A stretch of DNA of 5,737 bases, from contig DDZV01000025.1 of the NCBI GenBank assembly GCA_002346475.1, positions 1-5,737 on the forward strand, read 5' to 3'. The position numbers and the translations under genes were made by a program. Below the pieces are notes generated by a model. That model saw nothing but the letters and a program-made list of their open reading frames with translations, made no database searches and was not told where the DNA came from. The DNA comes from Acidobacteria bacterium UBA2999 (GTDB taxonomy: Bacteria > Acidobacteriota > Vicinamibacteria > Vicinamibacterales > UBA2999). Positions 1-5,686 of this stretch are shown here, piece by piece. Positions within the stretch are counted from its first letter, which is position 1. The number at the start of each line of letters is the position of its first letter.

Positions 1-957
1 AACCTCAAGAAGATCCTTGGCATGCTCAAGTGAGCCCAGGTCAAAAGTGACAAGGCCACCAAAACCATGCATTTGTTGTTGTGCGAGTTGGTGTTGTGGA
101 TGAGTTGTGAGTCCTGGATAATGCACTTCCTGTATTTTCGGGTGCTCGGCGAGCATTTTGGCAATAGCTAGACCGTTAGAATTATGTCGTTCCATTCGAA
201 CAGGCAAAGTTTTTACGCCACGCAGGACCAGCCAAGCATCCATAGGACCAATAATTGCTCCTTCTGCATTTTGCACAAACTCCAACCATTCAATGTGATC
301 TTGGCGTGTAGCGATTACCACACCACCGATGCTGTCACTGTGACCATTAAGGAACTTTGTCGTGCTGTGCATTACAAGGTCAGCTCCGAGTTCAATCGGT
401 CGTTGCACATAGGGACTCGCGAAAGTATTGTCCACGACGACAGCTATATCGTGCGAGTGAGCAGTAGTGCAAGCAGCTTGAATATCTGTCAGTTTTAATG
501 TTGGGTTTGTAGGTGTTTCAAGAAACAAGAGTCGAGTGTTTAGCTGTATTGCTTTTTGAATAGCTTCAATATTGGAGGTGTCTACGTAAGAAAAATTAAG
601 TTGGTTCTTCCGTAATACTTGCTCAAAGAGCCGGTAAGTACCACCGTACGTATTCTCAGTTACGATGACGTGATCACCAGCTTTGAGCAGAGTCATGATT
701 GCGCCAATAGCTGCCATGCCAGATGCAAATCCAAAACCAGCAGTACCACTCTCGATGGCTGCGATATTGGCCTCCATGGCTGAACGTGTTGGGTTTTGGG
801 TACGTGCGTACTCATAACCTTTGTGTTTACCTAAGCCGTCCTGGACGTAAGTAGAGGTTTGGTAGATTGGGGTGATAATTGCTCCGGTCGCGGGGTCAGG
901 TTCCTGGCCTGCGTGGATACACATTGTCTGAAAGCGTAAAGAGCTTTTGGGTTTCAC
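1..957 (-). CDS. Cystathionine gamma-lyase / gamma-synthase class PLP enzyme, C-terminus beyond window edge
   Basis: Reading the minus strand from a GTG at 955-957 gives 319 uninterrupted codons that run off the left edge. The family is usually about 380 residues, so roughly 60 are missing. It belongs to the Cys/Met metabolism PLP-dependent enzymes (fold type I, cytoplasmic homotetramers), which make or cleave cystathionine between cysteine and homocysteine. Visible landmarks are IHAGQEPDP (14-22), YEYARTQNPTR (48-58, with Tyr50 and Arg52 as phosphate-binding residues from the neighbouring subunit), ENTYGGTYRLF, VVVDNTF with Asp176 contacting the PLP nitrogen, and STTKFLNGHSD with Lys201 forming the Schiff base. 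GTG at 957 is preferred over ATG at 924 because residues upstream of that ATG (FQT) match the family's N-terminal FxT-x-x-IHAG pattern, and a TGA lies just upstream at 961-963. No strong SD is seen. Overall it resembles the gamma-lyase (CTH) branch more than E. coli MetB, but lyase and synthase cannot be separated here. Confidence 0.93.
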   Translation of the reverse strand, partial: MKPKSSLRFQTMCIHAGQEPDPATGAIITPIYQTSTYVQDGLGKHKGYEYARTQNPTRSAMEANIAAIESGTAGFGFASGMAAIGAIMTLLKAGDHVIVTENTYGGTYRLFEQVLRKNQLNFSYVDTSNIEAIQKAIQLNTRLLFLETPTNPTLKLTDIQAACTTAHSHDIAVVVDNTFASPYVQRPIELGADLVMHSTTKFLNGHSDSIGGVVIATRQDHIEWLEFVQNAEGAIIGPMDAWLVLRGVKTLPVRMERHNSNGLAIAKMLAEHPKIQEVHYPGLTTHPQHQLAQQQMHGFGGLVTFDLGSLEHAKDLLEV

Positions 958-1082
958 GTCTCAGACAGACTATCTGGTCTGCAGCTTCTAGTCTATGGTT
1001 GTTAGGTGAATCAACTCAGTCTCTTCCAATTATCCTTCTAGGGCTCAGCCACGGTAGACTTGACGGATGTTACCGATAGCAG
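958..1082. promoter_or_regulatory. Divergent intergenic region between PLP enzyme and phosphatase
   Basis: The genes on either side point away from each other, so both promoters should lie here or just inside the genes. On the minus strand GGATAAT (about 1030-1036) resembles a -10, but no convincing -35 precedes it. On the plus strand TTGACG at 1060-1065 is too close to the phosphatase start to serve as its -35. The inverted repeat CAGAC (966-970) / GTCTG (977-981), with a 6-nt centre, sits 8 nt upstream of the minus-strand GTG. It could be an operator or a hairpin over the ribosome site. The promoters are inferred from gene orientation and not recognised by sequence. Confidence 0.35.
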
Positions 1083-1085
1083 GTG
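1081..1085 (+). promoter_or_regulatory. Shine-Dalgarno AGGTG for the phosphatase
   Basis: AGGTG lies 9 nt before the ATG at 1095. This favours ATG 1095 as the true start, even though the reading frame can be opened at the GTG at 1083, which is itself part of this site. Confidence 0.45.
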
Positions 1086-3269
1086 TTTCTAGCGATGAAT
1101 CATATTGTTGATTCACGTGTTGCTGGCGTAAGGGAGTCCTTGCCAACAACCTTGCTTGTGTGGTCCTGGATGACACGTACCGTAGGCGGATGGTTCCTGA
1201 TCATTGGTGTTGCAACCAACCTATTATTGTACGTCTCGTTATGGTTTCGGGCGCCCTCCCCACTGGCTGATTTCTTGCTCAGTTTGGCAAGCTGGGTCGT
1301 TTTGTTTATTGGTGGGATTATGGCTGCAGGCCGTTTAGCAACAGGATTATGGCGACGGTTACTGTGGTCTGTACGCCGCAAGTTGACGCTTGTAGGATTA
1401 CTCCTTGGCACTGTGCCTGTTGTGTTGGTTTTTACGTTCTTGCTACTTTTCGGGTTGCTACTGTTGTTCAACCTAGGTTCGTATCTGATGCAAGATCGTA
1501 TCCAAGGGTTCGTCAATCAAGCCAATTTTTTTGCTCAAGTCGCTGAGGCCGAACTTGCACAGATTCCACTGGAAGCTGACCAACAGGTTTCTCTTGAGAA
1601 GCAACAGGCTGAGGCGGCACTTGAGTTTCAGCATGTTTCGTTTGTTACTGTTCCCACAAACGAGTCCTGTGGTGCCTCTGGAGCGTCTGATATGCAGTCC
1701 TTACCACAGAAGAGGAAAAACTTACGAGCAGGTCCTTGGAGGCATCTTGATGCGCCGATCAATCTTCCCACGTGGGTACCTTGTGAAGGATTTAGTGGAT
1801 TAATTGCCTATCAGGAAATTGATTCGATAAGTGCCTCTACTGATGGACCACTGCGGGTTGCGATGCGTGCTGTGGCGTTTTCAGGGCTGGGCTGGGCTGT
1901 GGTTGTCGACATTCCGCTTTCCTTTGACGAAATACGGCAGTTACGTGAAGACATTGGCATCGTGGTCGGCGAGGTTATGTCGATTACGCCGACCTCCATG
2001 GGTGAGATCCCCTTAACAGCCGGTCGTGCGATTGACGCTCCATTGTCTCTTGTTCACAGTCCTTTGCAGGGGATACAACTTGACTGGGTCACTTTTCTTG
2101 AGTTCATAGATTGGCGAACTGGTAATTCTGGCAACCTTGCCATGGGGATCGGGATGACCGTGGCTGAGGTCACCACGCGAATCTTTGAGACTTCGGTGAA
2201 TATCGGAAATCTTACCTTTAGCCAAGTCTTGCTTCTAATACTTGGAGTTATAGGCGGTCTGTTTCTTGTTATCCAGGGAATTGCCTTGTGGATGGGTATC
2301 CAGTTGGCAAGGTCAATTACAAACTCAGTGGACGTGTTGCTTGTGGGTACACATCGTGTGCAGGTAGGTGATTTCAATCACAAAATTACCGTGATTGCCA
2401 AGGATCAACTGGGAGAGTTAACACAATCATTTAACTCCATGACTACAAGTATTAAGGGGCTATTAGCAGAGAAAGCCGAGAAGGATCGGATGGAGCAGGA
2501 TTTACGTATTGCTCGTGAGATCCAGATGTCGCTCTTGCCAGGTCCTAGTCTTCAAGTACCTGGTTTTGTAATAAGTACACACTGCGTATCAGCCAGGGAG
2601 GTAGGTGGCGACTACTTTGATGTGCTACAGCTAGACGATGATCGCATAGCTGTGCTTATTGCGGATGTTGCCGGAAAAGGGACGTCAGCAGCCTTGTACA
2701 TGGCTGAGTTAAAGGGCATTATCTTGTCATTGAGTCGTTCGTACCACTCCCCACGTGACTTGCTCATCAACGCCAATAAGATTATTTCGGAACAGTTGGA
2801 TAGTCGCAGTTTCATAACAATGACTTATGCCGTCGTAGATACAAACTCTAGAACCTTGACTTATGCCAGGGCTGGCCACACCCCATTGTTGCATGTACCT
2901 GGACCGGGATCCTCTTTGAGTGAAGTTAGACGTCTCATGCCGAATGGCATGGCACTTGGCTTCCAGCTTGACAAGGGGGACATGTTTAACCAGGTTCTAG
3001 CAGAGGACAGTTTTACGCTTGCGCCTGGCGATACGCTTGTTTTTTATACCGACGGTGTTACTGAGGCTATGAACGAAAATTTCGATTCTTTTGGAGAGGA
3101 ACAATTAGTTGTGAGCATTGACGCGCACCGTGATTTCGATCCTGCGCAGCTTCGGCAACAGATCGTTGGCGAGATTGATGCTTTTGTTGGCAAGGGCACA
3201 CAGCATGACGACATGACGCTTATTTTTCTGCGTATAAATTCAGATGCCGGAACTACGAGCACTCAATAA
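1083..3269 (+). CDS. Membrane-anchored SpoIIE/RsbU-type PP2C serine/threonine phosphatase with HAMP domain
   Basis: The 728-residue frame opens at GTG 1083. ATG 1095 (four codons in) is the likelier start because AGGTG precedes it. Segments in order: TM1 about 36-55, TM2 62-82, a basic cytoplasmic loop (RRLLWSVRRK), TM3 101-130, an extracytoplasmic sensor region about 131-380 of unrecognised fold, TM4 382-404, HAMP about 401-460, a helical linker, then a PPM/SpoIIE phosphatase domain about 475-722. The metal-binding motifs are all intact: GGDYFD (Asp510), ADVAGKG (Asp528), FYTDGVTE (Asp657) and QHDDMTL (Asp709/710). Family knowledge: RsbU-like Mn-dependent phosphatases dephosphorylate STAS-domain anti-sigma antagonists and so release a sigma factor, and HAMP relays a signal across the membrane. 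Inference: this one senses a cell-envelope or external cue. No anti-sigma kinase or antagonist lies in the window, so the target is unknown. It is probably co-transcribed with rnc. Confidence 0.93.
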   Translation: MFLAMNHIVDSRVAGVRESLPTTLLVWSWMTRTVGGWFLIIGVATNLLLYVSLWFRAPSPLADFLLSLASWVVLFIGGIMAAGRLATGLWRRLLWSVRRKLTLVGLLLGTVPVVLVFTFLLLFGLLLLFNLGSYLMQDRIQGFVNQANFFAQVAEAELAQIPLEADQQVSLEKQQAEAALEFQHVSFVTVPTNESCGASGASDMQSLPQKRKNLRAGPWRHLDAPINLPTWVPCEGFSGLIAYQEIDSISASTDGPLRVAMRAVAFSGLGWAVVVDIPLSFDEIRQLREDIGIVVGEVMSITPTSMGEIPLTAGRAIDAPLSLVHSPLQGIQLDWVTFLEFIDWRTGNSGNLAMGIGMTVAEVTTRIFETSVNIGNLTFSQVLLLILGVIGGLFLVIQGIALWMGIQLARSITNSVDVLLVGTHRVQVGDFNHKITVIAKDQLGELTQSFNSMTTSIKGLLAEKAEKDRMEQDLRIAREIQMSLLPGPSLQVPGFVISTHCVSAREVGGDYFDVLQLDDDRIAVLIADVAGKGTSAALYMAELKGIILSLSRSYHSPRDLLINANKIISEQLDSRSFITMTYAVVDTNSRTLTYARAGHTPLLHVPGPGSSLSEVRRLMPNGMALGFQLDKGDMFNQVLAEDSFTLAPGDTLVFYTDGVTEAMNENFDSFGEEQLVVSIDAHRDFDPAQLRQQIVGEIDAFVGKGTQHDDMTLIFLRINSDAGTTSTQ

Positions 3270-3990
3270 AGATGAGCGGGTGGTCAGTTTGACAGATGAT
3301 TTGAAGGATCTACAGCAACGAATTAGCTATCAGTTTCGAGACCGCGGTTTACTTGAGCGTGCTCTGACACATAAATCTAGGGTTGCAGAAGATGTTTCAG
3401 GCGATATGGCAGACAATGAGTCGCTTGAGTTCCTAGGGGATTCTGTGCTGGGTTTAGTGGTTGCTGATATGTTGTTTCGCCAGTTCCCAGAGTTATCTGA
3501 AGGAGATAAATCAAAGATTAAAGCAGCCGTTGTGTCTACACAGGCGCTGGCTGATCAGGCTGGTTGTCTTGAGCTTGGCAAGCAGTTATTACTTGGAAGA
3601 GGCGAAGAAAAGACTGGAGGACGTTTTAAGCAAGGACTTTTAGCAGACACATATGAGGCTCTTATTGCGGCCATTTATCTCGATGGAGGACTTGATGCTG
3701 CCGATAACTTTATTTGCAGAGAATTTCAAGGAGCGATAGATGAAGCTCGACGTGCTGACATCCTTGGCAGTGATTACAAGTCAGCACTTCAAGAAAGAGT
3801 CCAGGCTGCCGGAGACAACCCTCCTGAATACCACGTAATTGGCGAAGACGGCCCTGACCATCGCAAGGTTTTTGCAGTAAACGTTGTAGTGGCTGGAAAA
3901 ACGATTTCCCATGGTACAGGTAGGACTAAGAAAGAAGCAGAACAAGAAGCTGCACGCCTAGCTCTTACGAAACTCGTTGGAGATAGTTAG
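3244..3990 (+). CDS. rnc: Ribonuclease III
   Basis: This is the dsRNA-specific endonuclease that processes rRNA precursors and some mRNAs, acting as a cytoplasmic homodimer with Mg2+. The 248-residue frame has an RNase III domain (about 20-165) with signature NESLEFLGD at 58-66. Catalytic acids Glu59, Glu62, Asp66, Asp135 and Glu138 (LADTYEAL) are all present. A double-stranded RNA-binding domain follows (about 177-245), ending in GTGRTKKEAEQEAARLAL. The ATG at 3244 overlaps the phosphatase end by 26 nt and has no clear SD. In-frame GTG 3280 or TTG 3289 would give about 236 or 233 residues, closer to the usual 220-240, and start after the upstream stop, so the true start is uncertain. The tight junction suggests one operon with the phosphatase. 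The stop overlaps the stop of the convergent ATPase gene. Family assignment is secure. Confidence 0.96.
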   Translation: MPELRALNKDERVVSLTDDLKDLQQRISYQFRDRGLLERALTHKSRVAEDVSGDMADNESLEFLGDSVLGLVVADMLFRQFPELSEGDKSKIKAAVVSTQALADQAGCLELGKQLLLGRGEEKTGGRFKQGLLADTYEALIAAIYLDGGLDAADNFICREFQGAIDEARRADILGSDYKSALQERVQAAGDNPPEYHVIGEDGPDHRKVFAVNVVVAGKTISHGTGRTKKEAEQEAARLALTKLVGDS

Positions 3991-5159
3991 TCGATCTCGA
4001 TAATGTCCCATTGCTTGTTTCCTTCTGGGATAACCTGACCTTCCCTGGCTATGTCGCTATAAGCAGGGGCTTGGGCAGGTTCTTCCTTCGGGATACGTTC
4101 AGCGGCGTACTCCTGTACTTCTCGCACCACTTCATCTGGTCCTGGAGGCATTGTGTGGCAATGTAAGCGTACCCAGACTCGTAGGAGCGGATCTGTAAAA
4201 CTGTAACATTTTTGGTGTGAAGTAATTAAGTCTACGTCTTCCAGCCAGGACAGATAGTCCTTAGTTGAACCAGGGGTGCGGTGTAACTGGTTCGAAATCT
4301 GAGTCAGGGTGAGTCCCTCATTTTGTCCAAGAATATCGAGGATGGCTTTTAAGGCACCGTAGCCACGTGCACGTTGCAGTCGTCTTTCGTAAGACAAACG
4401 ACACGCAGCCGAGAGTGTCCCCTCAGACGCTAAGAGAGCAGTTAGGGTGCTAATTGGATCTGGTGAATGTGGATCAATCTTAGTCATACCTTCCCCAAGT
4501 ACCCGAACGTACCCCGCGTGGCCATTAGTAAGTGCATGAACATTAGACGCTATATCGTTGAGTTCGTTTCCAGTCAATTCTTTGGATTCGCCTAGTATTG
4601 GTGAAAGTATTTCAGATACGTCAGACGTACTCAGTGATGGGATGTGCATTACTTCCAGTTGTGACGGTCCATCTTTGAGTAGGCGGTGTGCTCGTTGCAC
4701 GTAGCGTGTTGTAAGCACGAAGTGGTTTGCACTCTCGTTCAATATTTCCAGAAGTTCCCGCAACACGTGGCGGAGTCCTGGGAAGCTTTCAAAAGTACGC
4801 AATTCCAGAATCTCATCCAGTAAAAATGTGCACGGCTTACCGTCCGATGTACGTGCCGTATCTAAAAAGGTTGCGAGAGTCTTAAAGGCCTCTTGAGGGC
4901 TTGTTGGTGACAGATTATGGCTATTCACCGGGAATGGTGATGAGCCTATCACTGCATCAAGAAACCGTTCAGGGGTTGTCGCGCAACGTTCCACATCAAT
5001 GTGTTGGACTGTGCCGCTAGCGTACTGTTCACGAAGGCGAAGAAGAAGCGAAGTCTTCCCAGTTCCACAGGTTCCGAGTATTAATGGGATTCTTGAAGGG
5101 GAAGCCTCAAGGACGTTCTGTACCCGTCTTTCAAGTACTGCATATGAACTAGCCATCAC
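3987..5159 (-). CDS. Orphan P-loop ATPase (AAA/STAND, archaeal ATPase-like) with C-terminal winged helix
   Basis: The gene encodes 390 residues. It has Walker A GTCGTGKTS (29-37), Walker B FLLDE (112-116), a sensor-1-like VLTTR (148-152), a helical lid region, and a probable winged-helix domain (about 268-332) ending in the YSFTDPLLRVWVRL motif. That motif resembles the DUF234-like C-terminus of the ATPase_2 (PF01637) family. Residues 333-390 form a Pro/Glu/Asp-rich tail ending in acidic residues, probably disordered. No membrane segment or signal peptide is seen. Such proteins use ATP as switches or scaffolds, often with DNA or a partner, but the specific role is unknown and no partner gene is adjacent. 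Start: GTG 5159 and ATG 5156 are consecutive codons, and both fit the AAGGA SD at 5166-5170. The gene is monocistronic in this window and convergent with rnc, with a 4-nt overlap of the stops. Fold is confident, function is not. Confidence 0.85.
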   Translation of the reverse strand: MMASSYAVLERRVQNVLEASPSRIPLILGTCGTGKTSLLLRLREQYASGTVQHIDVERCATTPERFLDAVIGSSPFPVNSHNLSPTSPQEAFKTLATFLDTARTSDGKPCTFLLDEILELRTFESFPGLRHVLRELLEILNESANHFVLTTRYVQRAHRLLKDGPSQLEVMHIPSLSTSDVSEILSPILGESKELTGNELNDIASNVHALTNGHAGYVRVLGEGMTKIDPHSPDPISTLTALLASEGTLSAACRLSYERRLQRARGYGALKAILDILGQNEGLTLTQISNQLHRTPGSTKDYLSWLEDVDLITSHQKCYSFTDPLLRVWVRLHCHTMPPGPDEVVREVQEYAAERIPKEEPAQAPAYSDIAREGQVIPEGNKQWDIIEID

Positions 5160-5165
5160 TTAGTG

Positions 5166-5170
5166 TCCTT
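5166..5170 (-). promoter_or_regulatory. Shine-Dalgarno AAGGA for the ATPase gene
   Basis: On the minus strand AAGGA ends 6 nt before GTG 5159 and 9 nt before ATG 5156. Both spacings are workable, so the site supports this start region without choosing between the two codons. Confidence 0.6.
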
Positions 5171-5206
5171 GAGAGCCATTTGTAGTCCTGTTAAACAAGA
5201 ATATAT

Positions 5207-5223
5207 ATTGACTGCATGTCAAT
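5207..5223. repeat. Perfect 17-bp interrupted palindrome ATTGAC-TGCAT-GTCAAT
   Basis: Two perfect 6-bp arms flank a 5-nt centre, 48 bp upstream of the ATPase GTG. On the minus strand the right arm provides TTGACA (5222-5217), a consensus -35 hexamer pointing at the ATPase gene. The AT-rich TATATT (5205-5200) lies only 11 nt further on, shorter than the usual 16-18. The geometry suits an operator for a dimeric regulator, but no regulator is identified. Confidence 0.45.
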
Positions 5224-5225
5224 GC

Positions 5226-5362
5226 GTACACCTAGGAACTCGCGTTGTACTCGTTCTCAGTAATGTGTACGATGGTGTTAGCAATTTATTTTTTTGTACG
5301 ACATGCGTAATCACTGATTGATATTTATTAATCGACGTACGCGTGTTCAAAAAATTATGTAC
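5226..5362. repeat. Cluster of six GTAC tetramers at roughly helical-turn spacing
   Basis: GTAC begins at 5226, 5247, 5267, 5296, 5337 and 5359, each time preceded by C or T. Successive distances are 21, 20, 29, 41 and 22 bp. GTAC is scattered elsewhere in the window at a much lower density, and none occurs between 5363 and 5686. This could be a protein-binding array or a local compositional accident. Confidence 0.35.
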
Positions 5363-5416
5363 TGTTGCCTGATGCGCGTGCATTTGAATTGCAATAGTCA
5401 TTGATGAACAATCTCT

Positions 5417-5429
5417 ATTTCAGTGAAAT
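5417..5429. repeat. 13-bp palindrome ATTTCA-G-TGAAAT
   Basis: The 6-bp arms are perfect around a single central base. A flanking outer pair, TTGAT (5401-5405) and ATCAA (5431-5435), could extend the structure. It lies about 29 bp before the candidate small ORF and could be an operator or hairpin in that leader. Confidence 0.35.
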
Positions 5430-5457
5430 GATCAACCTGGAAGAGTAGAAGGTAAGA

Positions 5458-5544
5458 ATGATAGACGAGCTTGTCAAATTATTTTTCCAGAAAACTTTTC
5501 AGTTGACTTTCACTCACAGAGATACTTTTGTTTTTTTGTGTTAG
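5458..5544 (+). CDS. Possible 28-residue small protein or leader peptide, Phe-rich
   Basis: ATG 5458 follows the SD-like AGAAGG (5447-5452) with a 5-nt spacer, one of the best ribosome sites in the window. The frame encodes 28 residues beginning MIDELVKLFFQ and stops at TAG 5542-5544. Six of the 28 residues are Phe (9, 10, 14, 18, 24, 26), partly a consequence of the T-rich sequence. A hairpin begins at the next base. It could be a real small protein, a regulatory leader peptide upstream of purA, or a chance frame. No homolog is recognised and no promoter is obvious upstream. Confidence 0.3.
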   Translation: MIDELVKLFFQKTFQLTFTHRDTFVFLC

Positions 5545-5571
5545 ACGAAGGTTTCACTTCGTTGGCTTTTT
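5545..5571 (+). terminator. Weak terminator-like hairpin after the small ORF
   Basis: ACGAAG (5545-5550) pairs with CTTCGT (5557-5562) around a 6-nt loop. After TGGC comes TTTTT (5567-5571). The stem is short and the T-run is not directly attached, so termination would be weak. ACTTC (5556-5560) can pair instead with GAAGT (5572-5576), giving a competing hairpin. The gene most exposed to it is purA, about 115 nt downstream. Confidence 0.3.
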
Positions 5572-5630
5572 GAAGTTTGGATTTGGTTGTTTTTTGAGGA
5601 GTATTAGTAACTTGTTGTTGTCTGTTAAAA

Positions 5631-5636
5631 GATAAT
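5631..5636 (+). promoter_or_regulatory. Candidate -10 element GATAAT for purA
   Basis: GATAAT matches five of six bases of the sigma-70 -10 consensus. The hexamer at 17-nt spacing, TAACTT (5608-5613), is a poor -35. Initiation near 5643 would leave a leader of about 44 nt before purA. The call is speculative. Confidence 0.3.
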
Positions 5637-5672
5637 TCTCAAGCAATCGTTTCCTTTGTCATGAATTCAGCT

Positions 5673-5676
5673 AGGA
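5673..5676 (+). promoter_or_regulatory. Shine-Dalgarno AGGA for purA
   Basis: AGGA lies 10 nt before ATG 5687. An in-frame TAG at 5672-5674 excludes any upstream start. Confidence 0.55.
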
Positions 5677-5686
5677 TAGACACAGA

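Larger units (their letters stand above)
5160..5686. other. Long AT-rich intergenic region upstream of both the ATPase gene and purA
   Basis: This 527-nt stretch lies between divergently oriented genes (ATPase leftward, purA rightward) and has no convincing conventional gene on either strand. It is visibly richer in A and T than its neighbours and contains T-runs, for example around 5289-5295 and 5531-5537. It holds the palindromes, GTAC cluster, small ORF, hairpin and -10 candidate listed separately. No tRNA, rRNA, recognisable riboswitch, insertion-sequence end or CRISPR repeat was seen. Confidence 0.7.

Noticed and set aside
184..498. A 104-codon plus-strand frame inside the PLP enzyme gene
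   Set aside because: It is antisense to a strongly conserved PLP-enzyme reading frame and has no family features.
1060..1065. TTGACG as a -35 for the phosphatase
   Set aside because: A -10 at normal spacing would fall on the start codon region, leaving no leader or SD.
879..1079. A 66-codon plus-strand frame spanning the PLP gene start and the divergent gap
   Set aside because: It is largely antisense to the conserved N-terminus, has no SD and no recognisable protein features.
5156..5179. Seven-codon minus-strand frame MALKDTK whose TGA overlaps the ATPase ATG
   Set aside because: The TGATG overlap is suggestive of coupling, but the frame has no SD of its own and contains the SD of the ATPase gene, so chance is the simpler reading.
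5219..5401. A 60-codon minus-strand frame in the long intergenic region
   Set aside because: No SD precedes its ATG, the Thr/His/Arg-rich composition looks random, and it matches no family I know.
5490..5500. GAAAA-C-TTTTC palindrome
   Set aside because: It is a low-complexity A/T-run pair inside the candidate small ORF and easily arises by chance.
5596..5632. GAGGAG followed by a TTG that could start a seven-codon peptide
   Set aside because: The frame ends at once and the start is weak. It is more likely a purine-rich stretch of the purA leader.
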